A stretch of 64,000 bases of DNA from Duganella sp. Root1480D1 (lineage in GTDB: Bacteria; Pseudomonadota; Gammaproteobacteria; Burkholderiales; Burkholderiaceae_D). The first letter of the stretch is position 1. The number at the start of each line of letters is the position of its first letter. Made by a program: the position numbers and the translations under genes. The notes beneath the pieces were generated by a model. The model was not told where the DNA came from. It was given only the letters and a program-made list of their open reading frames with translations, and did not search any database. The DNA lies in the NCBI RefSeq assembly GCF_001427305.1, contig NZ_LMFZ01000050.1, positions 62,001-126,000 of the forward strand. The letters are read 5' to 3'. Below are positions 16,890 to 24,809 of this stretch, in pieces.

Positions 16890-18586
16890 CCGCTGAAAAA
16901 GTCTGGCTGAAGTCCTACCCCGATGGCATTCCCGCCACCATCGATCCCGAACTGTATGGCTCGCTGCCGCACCTGCTGGAAGAATCGTTTTCGCGATATT
17001 CCGAGCGCAAGGCATACGCTTGCATGGGCAGCACCATGGGCTATCGCGAATGGGACCGCCACTCGCGCGACCTGGCAGCCTGGCTGCAGCAGCGCGGCTT
17101 GCCGAAAGGCGCGCGCGTGGCGGTGATGATGCCGAATGTGCTGCAATATCCGATCGCCGTTGCGGCGGTGCTGCGTGCGGGCTTCACGGTGGTGAACGTC
17201 AATCCGCTTTACACCGCGCGCGAGCTGGAACACCAGTTGGCCGATTCCGGCGCGGAAGCGATCGTCATCCTCGAGAACTTTGCCATCACGCTTGAGAAGG
17301 TACTGCCGCACACCCAGGTCAAGCACATCGTCGTGGCCAGCATGGGCGACATGCTGGGCTTCGGCAAAGGCGCACTGGTCAACTTTGTGGTGCGCAAGGT
17401 GAAAAAGCTGGTGCCCGGCTTTAGCTTGCCGAATGCGGTTCCGTTCCGCGCCGCCTTGCGTGCCGGCGCAGGATTCGACCTGCGCAAGCCCGACCTGGCA
17501 CATGAGGACATCGCCTTCCTGCAGTACACGGGCGGCACGACCGGGCTGTCGAAGGGTGCGATGCTGACCCATCGCAATGTGATCGCCAATATGCTGCAGA
17601 ACGATGCCTGGGCGGGCCCGGCTCTGCTCAAGGAGGGCAATGGCAAACAGGTCGTCACGGTTTGCGCGCTGCCGCTGTACCACATCCTCGCATTGAACGC
17701 CTGCATGCTGATGGGTGCACGCTGGGGTGCGATGAATTTGCTGGTGCCAAATCCGCGCGACATGGCGGGTTTCGCGAAAGAGTTGGCAAAGTACCGCGTC
17801 AACTTCTTCCCGGGCGTGAACACCTTGTTCAACGCACTGTTGAACCAGCCCGAACTCGCCAAGGTCGACTTCTCCGGGCTGCGCATTACGCTCGGTGGCG
17901 GCATGGCCGTGCAGCAGGTGGTCAGTGAGCGCTGGATCAAAATGACGGGCAGCCCGATCCTGGAAGGCTATGGCTTGTCCGAGACTTCGCCCACGGCCAC
18001 GCTGTGCCGCCCGGACCAGCAGTGTTTCAGCGGCACCATCGGTTTGCCGGTGCCTTCGACCGAAGTGGCTATCCTCGATGAAAACGGCAAGGCGCTCCCC
18101 TTCGGGCAGCCGGGCGAAATTGCGATCCGCGGGCCGCAGGTGATGGCAGGCTACTGGCGCCGCCCGAGCGAAACCGCCAACGTGATGACTGCTTCCGGCT
18201 ACTTCAAGTCCGGCGACATCGGCATCATGGATGAACAAGGCTATGTGCGCATTGTCGACCGCAAGAAAGACATGATCCTGGTCTCCGGCTTCAATGTCTA
18301 TCCTACAGAAGTGGAGTGCGTAGTGGCTGCGCATCCGATGGTGCTCGAATGTGCTTGCATCGGCGTGCCGGATGCCGGCTCGGGCGAAGCCGTGAAGCTG
18401 TTCGTCGTGCGCAAGGATCCTTCGCTTACCAGCGAACAGTTGATGGACTACTGCAGGCAACAATTGACCGCCTACAAAAAGCCAAAGCACATCGAATTCC
18501 GCGACAGCTTGCCCAAGTCCAACGTCGGCAAGATCCTGCGTCGCGAACTGCGCGAAGATCCGCGCGAAGAAAAAGCGGCCGCATAA
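16886..18586 (+). CDS. fadD: Long-chain fatty acid--CoA ligase
   Basis: The 566-residue AMP-forming ligase activates fatty acids to acyl-CoA. Motifs include YTGGTTGLSKGAMLTHRN (residues 214-231), the adenine-binding EGYGLSETSP, YFKSGDIGIMDEQGYV, and the C-terminal KDMILVSGFNVYPTEVE with the catalytic Lys in KPKHIEFRDSLPKSNVGKILR. The arrangement matches FadD. It is translationally coupled to the upstream HxlR regulator, an uncommon regulator for this enzyme class. Substrate chain length cannot be read from sequence. Confidence 0.93.
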   Translation: MTAEKVWLKSYPDGIPATIDPELYGSLPHLLEESFSRYSERKAYACMGSTMGYREWDRHSRDLAAWLQQRGLPKGARVAVMMPNVLQYPIAVAAVLRAGFTVVNVNPLYTARELEHQLADSGAEAIVILENFAITLEKVLPHTQVKHIVVASMGDMLGFGKGALVNFVVRKVKKLVPGFSLPNAVPFRAALRAGAGFDLRKPDLAHEDIAFLQYTGGTTGLSKGAMLTHRNVIANMLQNDAWAGPALLKEGNGKQVVTVCALPLYHILALNACMLMGARWGAMNLLVPNPRDMAGFAKELAKYRVNFFPGVNTLFNALLNQPELAKVDFSGLRITLGGGMAVQQVVSERWIKMTGSPILEGYGLSETSPTATLCRPDQQCFSGTIGLPVPSTEVAILDENGKALPFGQPGEIAIRGPQVMAGYWRRPSETANVMTASGYFKSGDIGIMDEQGYVRIVDRKKDMILVSGFNVYPTEVECVVAAHPMVLECACIGVPDAGSGEAVKLFVVRKDPSLTSEQLMDYCRQQLTAYKKPKHIEFRDSLPKSNVGKILRRELREDPREEKAAA

Positions 18587-18645
18587 ACACGCGGTGCATT
18601 GCGCGCCGCCAAAGTCTCGCACCATGCTCCAGCTTAGACTGGGAC

Positions 18646-19752
18646 ATGGCTGCGCACAGCGATTCTGACTTCAAACAACTGTTCGCCTTTCCCGAGCTGG
18701 CGTGCGAATTGCTGCGCGCAGCCGTGCCATCGCCATGGGCTCGCCACGCGAGGGCCGGCGACTTTACACGCCTCAACGCGAGTTATGTCAACCTGGACGG
18801 CAAGCAACGGCACGACGACATCGTCTGGTGCGTCCATCGACCTGCGCGGCCAAACATCTACATGTTGCTTGAATTCCAGTCGCGCCCCGAAAAATTCATG
18901 GCGCTGCGCATGTTTTCCTACGTGTGCCTGCTTTGCGAGGACCTGCTCAGGCAGCGGCGAGCGACCCATGGCCATTTTCCGCTCGTATTGCCCGTGGTGC
19001 TGTATAGCGGGCGCTCCCAGTGGAATGCAGCCACCAGCCTTGCCGATTTGCGGCCACAGGCGAATCCGCACTTGGAAGCGATGCAGCCGGAACTAAAATA
19101 CTGTGTAGTGGATCGAAATACTGCTTCCCACCTGATTCATGCGGTACTTGAGCTCAACCAGGCAGACGATCGCCAGACCCGGCTGCCAGAGTTGATGTCA
19201 ATAATCGACATATGGTTGCGCCGCCAGCACAATCCAGACCTGTCCCGAACAGTAATCGACTGGATAAAGCGTCAGATGGGAACGGCATTCGATTTGGTAA
19301 CTCTCCCACCGGAAAGCAGCTTGGAGGAGATCGTCATGATGTTCGAACACAAATTCAGGGACTACGAAGCACTGCTTGAATATCAAGCAATCGAGCGCGG
19401 CAAAGAGAAGGGCATGGCGATAGGGATCGCGCAAGGAATTGAGCAAGGACTTGAACAAGGACTTGAGCGAGGACTTGAACAAGGACTTGAGCGAGGACTT
19501 GAGCAAGGAATTGAACAAGGCCTTGAGCAGGGACTCGCACAAGGGCTCGCGCGAGGGCTCGAGCGTGGTCGAGAAGAAGCAAGGGTACTTGAACGGCGTC
19601 GCGTGCTGTCGTTGTTGATTGAGCGCACCGGAATTCCAGTTGCGGGGCATATCGCCTTCGTCTTAATGCAGGCTGATCCAGACCAACTTGCCGAATGGAT
19701 CGACCACATGATTTCCGACGGCGGCTTGCCGCCAGAATTAGCCAATGCTTAA
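18646..19752 (+). CDS. Rpn-type putative nuclease/transposase with LEQG repeats
   Basis: From the ATG at 18646 the product is 368 residues. The N-terminal 250 residues match the recombination-promoting nuclease (Rpn/PDDEXK) family: FKQLFAFPELACELLRA, DDIVWCV, and YMLLEFQSRPEKFMALRMFSY, where D and ExQ would be the nuclease core. A tetrapeptide repeat of about 11 LEQG/LERG units follows (residues 264-308), then a short helical tail. The longer frame from 18316 overlaps fadD and is not used. Rpn proteins promote RecA-independent recombination; the repeats resemble those that vary in length in related families. Confidence 0.85.
   Translation: MAAHSDSDFKQLFAFPELACELLRAAVPSPWARHARAGDFTRLNASYVNLDGKQRHDDIVWCVHRPARPNIYMLLEFQSRPEKFMALRMFSYVCLLCEDLLRQRRATHGHFPLVLPVVLYSGRSQWNAATSLADLRPQANPHLEAMQPELKYCVVDRNTASHLIHAVLELNQADDRQTRLPELMSIIDIWLRRQHNPDLSRTVIDWIKRQMGTAFDLVTLPPESSLEEIVMMFEHKFRDYEALLEYQAIERGKEKGMAIGIAQGIEQGLEQGLERGLEQGLERGLEQGIEQGLEQGLAQGLARGLERGREEARVLERRRVLSLLIERTGIPVAGHIAFVLMQADPDQLAEWIDHMISDGGLPPELANA
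19435..19569 (+). repeat. 12-bp tandem repeat coding LEQG/LERG units
   Basis: About 11 imperfect copies of a 12-bp unit (GGACTTGAGCAA type) lie in frame inside the Rpn-like gene. Copies differ by silent changes and by Gln/Arg swaps. Each unit is four codons, so loss or gain of copies keeps the frame. It is coding DNA and not a CRISPR array: no spacers are present. Confidence 0.9.
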
Positions 19753-19802
19753 AGGGCTTCCCTTACGGTTTGTGCCTATGGATAATCTCCGATAACGGCG
19801 CC

Positions 19803-19808
19803 TATAAT
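19803..19808 (+). promoter_or_regulatory. Candidate -10 box for the Asr-like gene
   Basis: A perfect TATAAT lies 45 bases upstream of the small His/Lys-rich protein gene, in a 100-base gap after the Rpn gene. The expected -35 region (GGATAA) is weak, so an activator may be needed if this is a real promoter. Confidence 0.4.
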
Positions 19809-19852
19809 GGCTGGGCGAAACGGCACGCCATTGCCGCCCTCGGAGATACCGC

Positions 19853-20044
19853 ATGAAACATCTGATTGTTGCCAGTCTGGCCCTCGCACTGACCGTGCCT
19901 GCCTTTGCAAGTACCACCCACGCCAAGTCCACCGCCACCCATCACAAAACATCTTCGACCACCAGCAAGCACCACGTGGCCAAGAAGAAAACTGCCGCGC
20001 ATCATAAGACCGCGAAGGCAACCACCCATCACAAGCACGCATGA
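19853..20044 (+). CDS. Small exported His/Lys-rich protein (Asr-like)
   Basis: This 63-residue protein has a signal peptide (cleavage near AFAST) and a mature part made almost entirely of His, Lys, Thr, Ala and Ser, with repeated HHK motifs (about 11 His). The composition resembles acid-shock protein Asr and periplasmic metal-sponge peptides, so proton or metal buffering is plausible but inferred. Its stop overlaps the next gene's ATG (ATGA), linking the two. It is short but well supported by signal peptide, composition and spacing. Confidence 0.72.
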   Translation: MKHLIVASLALALTVPAFASTTHAKSTATHHKTSSTTSKHHVAKKKTAAHHKTAKATTHHKHA

Positions 20045-20805
20045 TTTTCGTCTGGGGCAGGAAGGCGGTCTACACCCACGCCGGCTACGTCGCTGACTTC
20101 TGCCCCGTATGCCGGGCAGCCCGTGCGTTCTCTGTGCAGCGCATCGGCATGGCCTGGCACGTGTACTACGTCACCGTTTCCAAAGGCGAGCTGGCCGGAT
20201 ACCAGCGCACTTGCTGCGATTGCGGCATGGTGTTGCCAATGGAAGTCGGACACTACAGCCAGTTGAGTGCCGAACAGCTTCCGCTGGTGCAGTTGGAACA
20301 AACCACCAATCCTCACCTGTCGATCCGCCACGCCGACGCACTGGCCGCTGCCGCGCGCCTGCGCGAGGCGCCTTTGCTACTCGATGCATCGGAACGCCGC
20401 CGCCAGGTCGACTCCGCGCTGCGCCTGCAAGCCGATGCACTCGACGAATTCGAGGCGGCCACGCGGCTCGACCGCGAAGTGTGGTGGTCGATCGCAGGAG
20501 CGTTTGCGTTTTGCACCCTGGTGCTCGCGGCCTTGCGCCAGCAGGCGCCGGAAAATATGGATACCGGTTTCATCATCGCCTTCTTCCTCAGCCTGGGCGC
20601 CGTGGCCTGGCAATTGAGCCAGATGGGAGAACGCTTCCTGCGCCGCGCCATCCTGCCCAAGCTGGCCCGTTCGCTGGCCCCATTGCAGCCAAGCGTGGTG
20701 GAACTCGACGAAGCGTTCGAACGCATGCGCGAACAAGGCCGCAAACTGGCCAAACGTGTGGACAGCGCGCGGGTACAGGAAGCCATTACCTCCCTTCGCG
20801 CTTAA
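20041..20805 (+). CDS. Membrane protein with N-terminal Cys-pair motifs
   Basis: The 254-residue protein is not recognised. The N-terminus carries CPVC (C21, C24) and TCCDCG (C58-C61), spaced like a zinc ribbon. Two hydrophobic segments lie near residues 149-167 and 177-193, flanked by charged helices, so the Cys-rich part and the C-terminal helix would be on the same side. It is translationally coupled to the His/Lys-rich peptide, which suggests a joint role. Its stop codon shares a TTAA with the convergent gene that follows. Confidence 0.7.
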   Translation: MIFVWGRKAVYTHAGYVADFCPVCRAARAFSVQRIGMAWHVYYVTVSKGELAGYQRTCCDCGMVLPMEVGHYSQLSAEQLPLVQLEQTTNPHLSIRHADALAAAARLREAPLLLDASERRRQVDSALRLQADALDEFEAATRLDREVWWSIAGAFAFCTLVLAALRQQAPENMDTGFIIAFFLSLGAVAWQLSQMGERFLRRAILPKLARSLAPLQPSVVELDEAFERMREQGRKLAKRVDSARVQEAITSLRA

Positions 20806-21179
20806 GCCAGCGCCAGCGCGTCCAGCAACAACTCAAGCTGCTGCAGGCGCGCTTCCATTTCTTCCATCTGCGGCGCACTGCCGCCCATTCCGTGGAATGC
20901 GGTGTTGTGCAGCAGCCCATTGCGGAACTCCGCCAGGCCGCGCGCCTCGCGCAGTAGCCCCAGCATGCCTTCGCTGTTTGCCGGCGATTGCTGCTTCAGG
21001 CTCGCCTTGATGCGGTCAAGCCGTTTGCCGAAGGTGAGTTTGCGGGTGTCGTCAGTGCCGATGCTGCGCGCACACAGGATGAATACATGTGCCTCAAGCC
21101 GGGAGAACTCATGGATGAAGCTCCCCAGCATCAGCTTCCATTGTTGGTCGGGTAACAGGTCTGGCCTCATGCCGCCCAT
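20802..21179 (-). CDS. Hypothetical helical protein
   Basis: The 125-residue protein is predicted all-helical and cytoplasmic, with no signal peptide or membrane span. It contains HEFSRLEAHVFILC, KRLDRIKASL and FRNGLLHNTAFHG. The F-R-N-x-x-x-H pattern is reminiscent of HEPN-like or RiboL-PSP-HEPN folds (R...H), though this is only suggestive. It is convergent with the Cys-rich membrane protein and has no obvious partner. Confidence 0.6.
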   Translation of the reverse strand: MGGMRPDLLPDQQWKLMLGSFIHEFSRLEAHVFILCARSIGTDDTRKLTFGKRLDRIKASLKQQSPANSEGMLGLLREARGLAEFRNGLLHNTAFHGMGGSAPQMEEMEARLQQLELLLDALALA

Positions 21180-21263
21180 TCTACGCCGCGAATTCGGTTG
21201 CGCTTTCTTTCGATTAATCGTAGTTTACCTTTCGCATAGCAAATAATTTGAAAGGAAATGGAG

Positions 21264-22514
21264 ATGAAACGAAGAATTTCGCTGTTAATCCTTGCGTTTT
21301 CTGCTGCGGCGGCCCTGGCGGGCCAGCCGGTCGTGAGCGGCGACGCCGTTGTTGCCCTGGCCGGTAATGGCTTTGTCACCAGCGCCGATTCCGCCTCGAC
21401 GGAAGTCATCGACAACAATGGCCTGTCCAATTGGACCAGCCCCAATACCGTCACCAGCATCTGGTTCCACATGTCCGCCGCCGGCAATGCCACGTTCTCG
21501 CTGGACGCAGGCCTGAGCGGCAGCAAATCCAGCAAGATCCGCGTCACCGCTAACGGCACGCCCTTCGACATCACCCTTGCCAAGGGCAGAACGAAAACCT
21601 ACGCGGTTGGCTCGATCAACGTGCCTGCCGCCGGCTATGTGCGGGTGGACCTGCAGGGCATCAGCAAATCCGGCACCTACTTCGGCGAAGTGTCGGCGCT
21701 GCGCGTCAACACCACCACGGCACTGAACTACGCCAACGACGCCGCCAACTACTACTGGTCGCGCCGCGGCCCATCGGTCCACCTGGGCTACACGGTGCCG
21801 GCTAATACGGAATACTTCTACAACGAGGTGACGGTGCCTGCCGGCGAGGACAAGATCGGCGCCTACTTCATGGCGAACGGCTTCAACGGCGGGTACTTCG
21901 GCATCCAGGTCAATTCGCCGACCGAGCGCCGTGTGCTGTTTTCGATCTGGGACGCCGACAATGGCGCCAAGACCACCCTGGTGCGCAAGGGGCCGAACGT
22001 CGTCGACAACACGTTCGGCGGCGAAGGCACGGGAGGCCAATCCTACTTGCTGTACAACTGGGCAGCCGGCAATACCTACCGCTTCATCACGCGCACCCAA
22101 CCGGATGGCGCCGGCAATACCGACTTCTCAGCCTGGTTCTACGCGCCGGAAACCAACGCCTGGCGCCTCATCGCCACCTGGAAGCGCCCGGCCACCACCA
22201 CCTACCACGCCGGCGTCTATTCCTTCCTCGAAAACTTCATCGACACCAACGGCTACCTTGGCCGCAGCGTACAGTTCAACAACCAATGGGCGCGCAGCAC
22301 CAGCGGCAACTGGAGCGAACTGGTGACCGCACGCTTCACCGGCGACGCCACCGCAGCCAATGCCCAGCGCATGGACTACGCAGGCGGCTTGCAGAACGGC
22401 AGTTTCTACCTGCGCAATGGCGGTTTCTTCAGCCCGCACGTGGCGATCAACCAGAATTTCACGCGCCCGGCAACGGGACAGGTTCCAGCGGTCGACGTCA
22501 GCACCCTGCCGTAG
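21264..22514 (+). CDS. Secreted DUF3472-type protein
   Basis: From the ATG at 21264 (8 bases after AGGA) the product is 416 residues with a signal peptide (cleavage near ALAGQ). The N-terminal 130 residues look like a carbohydrate-binding beta-sandwich (DUF5077-like), and the rest matches DUF3472 in the features FYNEVTVPAGEDKIGAYFMANGFNGGYFGIQVNS, VLFSIWDAD and FHAGVYSF-like YHAGVYSFLENF. Such proteins are thought to act on or bind extracellular polymers. An in-frame ATG at 21258 is too close to the Shine-Dalgarno site. Confidence 0.75.
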   Translation: MKRRISLLILAFSAAAALAGQPVVSGDAVVALAGNGFVTSADSASTEVIDNNGLSNWTSPNTVTSIWFHMSAAGNATFSLDAGLSGSKSSKIRVTANGTPFDITLAKGRTKTYAVGSINVPAAGYVRVDLQGISKSGTYFGEVSALRVNTTTALNYANDAANYYWSRRGPSVHLGYTVPANTEYFYNEVTVPAGEDKIGAYFMANGFNGGYFGIQVNSPTERRVLFSIWDADNGAKTTLVRKGPNVVDNTFGGEGTGGQSYLLYNWAAGNTYRFITRTQPDGAGNTDFSAWFYAPETNAWRLIATWKRPATTTYHAGVYSFLENFIDTNGYLGRSVQFNNQWARSTSGNWSELVTARFTGDATAANAQRMDYAGGLQNGSFYLRNGGFFSPHVAINQNFTRPATGQVPAVDVSTLP

Positions 22515-22530
22515 ACATTTTTGTATCCCA

Positions 22531-22557
22531 GTGTATCTGGCGCCATGCCAGATACAC
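22531..22557. promoter_or_regulatory. 11-bp perfect palindrome between DUF3472 and buf genes
   Basis: The arms GTGTATCTGGC and GCCAGATACAC are exact complements around a 5-base loop. No T-tract follows on either strand, so it is a poor intrinsic terminator and could be an operator or an RNA hairpin. The motif GATACACA recurs at 22588-22595. The remaining 88 bases before the first bufferin gene show no clear sigma-70 boxes. Confidence 0.55.
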
Positions 22558-22645
22558 AACTCGCGAAAACACCCCACGCCACCGACACAAGCGATACACA
22601 CTGCCCCCTTAATCTGGTCACACCTTAACCAAGGAGACCAAGATT

Positions 22646-22912
22646 ATGAAAACCGCTTACGCAGGACTGGCAGCAACCCTGGCAATCGCTCTGTGCGCAT
22701 CCTCCGCACACGCCGCAGAACCCAAGAAAGAAATGGAGAAGTGCTACGGCGTGGCGAAAGCCGGCCAGAACGACTGCGCCGCAGGGCCGGGCACATCATG
22801 CGCCGCCACCTCCAAAGTCGACTACCAGGGCGATGCCTGGATGCTGGTCGAAAAAGGCACCTGCACCACCATCAAAACCCCTAAGGGCTTCGGCTCGCTG
22901 AAAGCGAAGTGA
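22646..22912 (+). CDS. bufA1: BufA1-type bufferin precursor (DUF2282)
   Basis: The 88-residue protein has a signal peptide (cleavage near AHAAE) and the DUF2282 core [23 protein letters not shown] and KGTC, giving four cysteines. Bufferins are periplasmic metallophores whose Cys residues are modified by a DUF692 (MNIO) enzyme and which bind copper; this is known for the family. The maturase gene lies 1.1 kb downstream in the same operon. A good AAGGAGA site precedes the start. The stop overlaps the next ATG (TGATG). Confidence 0.9.
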   Translation: MKTAYAGLAATLAIALCASSAHAAEPKKEMEKCYGVAKAGQNDCAAGPGTSCAATSKVDYQGDAWMLVEKGTCTTIKTPKGFGSLKAK

Positions 22913-23673
22913 TGAAACGCGCAATTGCATCCGCGATCGCGCTGGCCGCAGGGTTTGCGGGCGCGGCGCACGCCGCCGCACCAGCCGCGCAACCGGCAGC
23001 AAAAAACATCGTGATCGTGCCTGGCGCCTTCATTGACGCCTCCAGTTGGCGCGTTGTGCACGACACGCTGCGCCTGAAGGGCTTCAACGTCACCGTCGCC
23101 CAACTGCCGCACACCTCGCTCGACGACGACATTGCGATCGCCCGCAAGGCGATCTTCCAGCAGTTCGGCAACGTGGTTGTGGTCGGCAATGGCATTGGCG
23201 GCGCGGTGATGTCGAATGTGGCCACCGGCGACAAGGTCAAGGCGCTGGTATATGTGGCGGCGCTGATGCCTGAAGTCGGAGAAACGTCGCAGCAACTGCT
23301 GTCGTCGATGCCCGGCGCCGGCGAAGGCGTCCGTCCGGACCGTGCCGGGTTCCAGTTCTATGACGCTGCGCGCTTCCACGCCGACCTGGCGGCCGACCTG
23401 ACGCCTAACCGCGTCAACTTCATGGCCGCCTCGCAGGTCCCGGTCAGCAATGTGCTGATGGGGACTCCAAGCTGGTTCGCGACGTGGCGCCAGAAGCCAA
23501 GCTTCGGCATCGTCGCCACGCAAGACCGTCTGGTGAACCCTGAACTGCAGCGCTGGATGTACAAGCGCGCCGGCGCCAAGGTTACTGAAATTGCAGCAAG
23601 CCATGCAGTGCAAGTCTCGCAGCCGGAAGCGGTTGCGAAAGTTATCGAAGACGCTGCCCTCAGCGTCCTGTAA
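22912..23673 (+). CDS. Exported alpha/beta-hydrolase fold protein lacking the nucleophile Ser
   Basis: The 253-residue protein has a signal peptide (cleavage near AHAAA) and resembles small esterases of the EstC/salicylate-esterase type: IVIVPGAFIDASSW, late Asp in ATQDRLVNPELQ and His in AASHAVQVSQPEAV. The nucleophile elbow, normally GHSxGG, reads GNGIGG (residues 92-97), so the catalytic Ser is Gly94. Esterase activity by the usual mechanism is therefore unlikely, and a binding or scaffold role is inferred. It lies between the two bufferin precursors and overlaps bufA1 by one base. Confidence 0.85.
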   Translation: MKRAIASAIALAAGFAGAAHAAAPAAQPAAKNIVIVPGAFIDASSWRVVHDTLRLKGFNVTVAQLPHTSLDDDIAIARKAIFQQFGNVVVVGNGIGGAVMSNVATGDKVKALVYVAALMPEVGETSQQLLSSMPGAGEGVRPDRAGFQFYDAARFHADLAADLTPNRVNFMAASQVPVSNVLMGTPSWFATWRQKPSFGIVATQDRLVNPELQRWMYKRAGAKVTEIAASHAVQVSQPEAVAKVIEDAALSVL

Positions 23674-23701
23674 GTCCCACCTCAACTAAAGGAGATTCAT
23701 C

Positions 23702-23971
23702 ATGAGCATCGCTACCAAAACCCGCGCTGGCCTGGCCGGCGCCGCCGCCCTGATCGCGCTGGCATCCCTGTCCGCACCATCCTTCGCTGCTGAAAAAGTG
23801 AAGGAAGAACCAGGCCGCTGCTACGGCATCAACACCTGCAAGGGCACCAGCCTGTGCGCCACCGCCAAGAACGACTGCAAGGGCCTGAACCAGTGCAAAG
23901 GCCAGGGCGTGCTGGTGAAAACCCCGACCGAGTGCAAGGCGCTGGGCGGCAGCCTGACCGAAGCCAAGTAA
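23702..23971 (+). CDS. bufA2: BufA2-type bufferin precursor
   Basis: The 89-residue protein has a signal peptide (cleavage near SFAAE) followed by six cysteines in a regular pattern: GRCYGINTCKG, SLCATAKNDCKG, NQCKGQG and TECKALGG. This is the second known class of DUF692-linked bufferin-type precursor. It lies 19 bases before the MNIO gene, the usual close linkage of precursor and maturase. Two precursor types in one operon imply that one MNIO modifies both. Copper or other metal binding is inferred from the family. Confidence 0.88.
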   Translation: MSIATKTRAGLAGAAALIALASLSAPSFAAEKVKEEPGRCYGINTCKGTSLCATAKNDCKGLNQCKGQGVLVKTPTECKALGGSLTEAK

Positions 23972-23990
23972 GATCCGACGGAGGCACACC

Positions 23991-24809
23991 ATGCACACCC
24001 ATCGCTTTGGCCTCGGCCTGCGCCGCGAACACTACCGCGATTTCCTCGAAGGCGACGTCGACGTGGATTTCGTCGAAGTGATCTCCGAGAACTTCATGGT
24101 CGCCGGCGGCCAGCCGCGCGATATACTGCGCCGCGTGAGGGAGAAGCACCCTGTGGTGCTGCATGGTGTGTCGATGTCGCTCGGTTCGGCCGACGGCTTG
24201 CGGCCGGACTACCTGGCGCGCCTGTGCACATTGGTGGAGGAGATCGAACCGATGTTCGTCTCCGATCACCTGAGCTGGTCGCGCATCGGCCGCTTTAATT
24301 CGCACGACCTGCTGCCCCTGCCCTACACGCAGGAGGCGCTCAACATCATCTGCAACAACATCGACCAGGCGCAGGAAGCGTTGGGGCGCACCATGCTGGT
24401 CGAGAATCCATCGAGCTACCTGGCGTATGCCGAGTCGACCATGACGGAATGGGAGTTCATTTCTGCCATGTCCAAGCGCACCGGCTGCGGCCTGCTGCTG
24501 GACGTGAATAACGTCTTCGTCAGCGCCAGCAACCACGGTTTCGATCCGCTCGATTTCCTGCGCGGCATGCCGATGAACCGCGTATGCCAAATTCACCTCG
24601 CCGGACATAGCCAGGGCGACGGCCTGCTGATCGACACGCACGACAGCGCCGTCAACGATGCCGTGTGGTCGTTGTACCAGCAGGCGATGGCGCGCTGTGG
24701 CCCGGTCGCCGCCATGATCGAACGCGACGGCGACATCCCGCCGCTAGCCGACCTGCTGGCGGAACTTGATATCGCGCGCCGCCTTGCCGCGCACAGGGAG
24801 GCAGCATGA
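23991..24809 (+). CDS. bufB: MNIO-family maturase (DUF692, BufB)
   Basis: The 272-residue protein is a TIM-barrel multinuclear non-heme iron oxidase. Family motifs include FVEVISENFM, VVLHGVSMSLGS, PMFVSDHLSWS, MLVENPSSYL, LLLDVNNVFVSASNHG, QIHLAGHS and IDTHDSAV, which supply the His, Asp, Asn and Glu iron ligands. Characterised relatives convert precursor cysteines to oxazolone/thioamide or thiooxazole groups. The substrates here should be the two Cys-rich proteins upstream. It overlaps the DUF2063 gene by four bases. Confidence 0.94.
   Translation: MHTHRFGLGLRREHYRDFLEGDVDVDFVEVISENFMVAGGQPRDILRRVREKHPVVLHGVSMSLGSADGLRPDYLARLCTLVEEIEPMFVSDHLSWSRIGRFNSHDLLPLPYTQEALNIICNNIDQAQEALGRTMLVENPSSYLAYAESTMTEWEFISAMSKRTGCGLLLDVNNVFVSASNHGFDPLDFLRGMPMNRVCQIHLAGHSQGDGLLIDTHDSAVNDAVWSLYQQAMARCGPVAAMIERDGDIPPLADLLAELDIARRLAAHREAA

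Noticed and set aside
18316-18645. Extended N-terminus of the Rpn-type gene
   Set aside because: The extension overlaps the fadD coding sequence in another frame and does not resemble the family, which starts at FKQLFAFPELA.
19435-19569. Possible CRISPR-like repeat
   Set aside because: The 12-bp repeats are contiguous, in frame and without spacers, and encode LEQG units.
22912-23673. Active esterase or haloperoxidase
   Set aside because: The nucleophile position of the elbow is Gly (GNGIGG), so catalysis by the normal triad is not supported.
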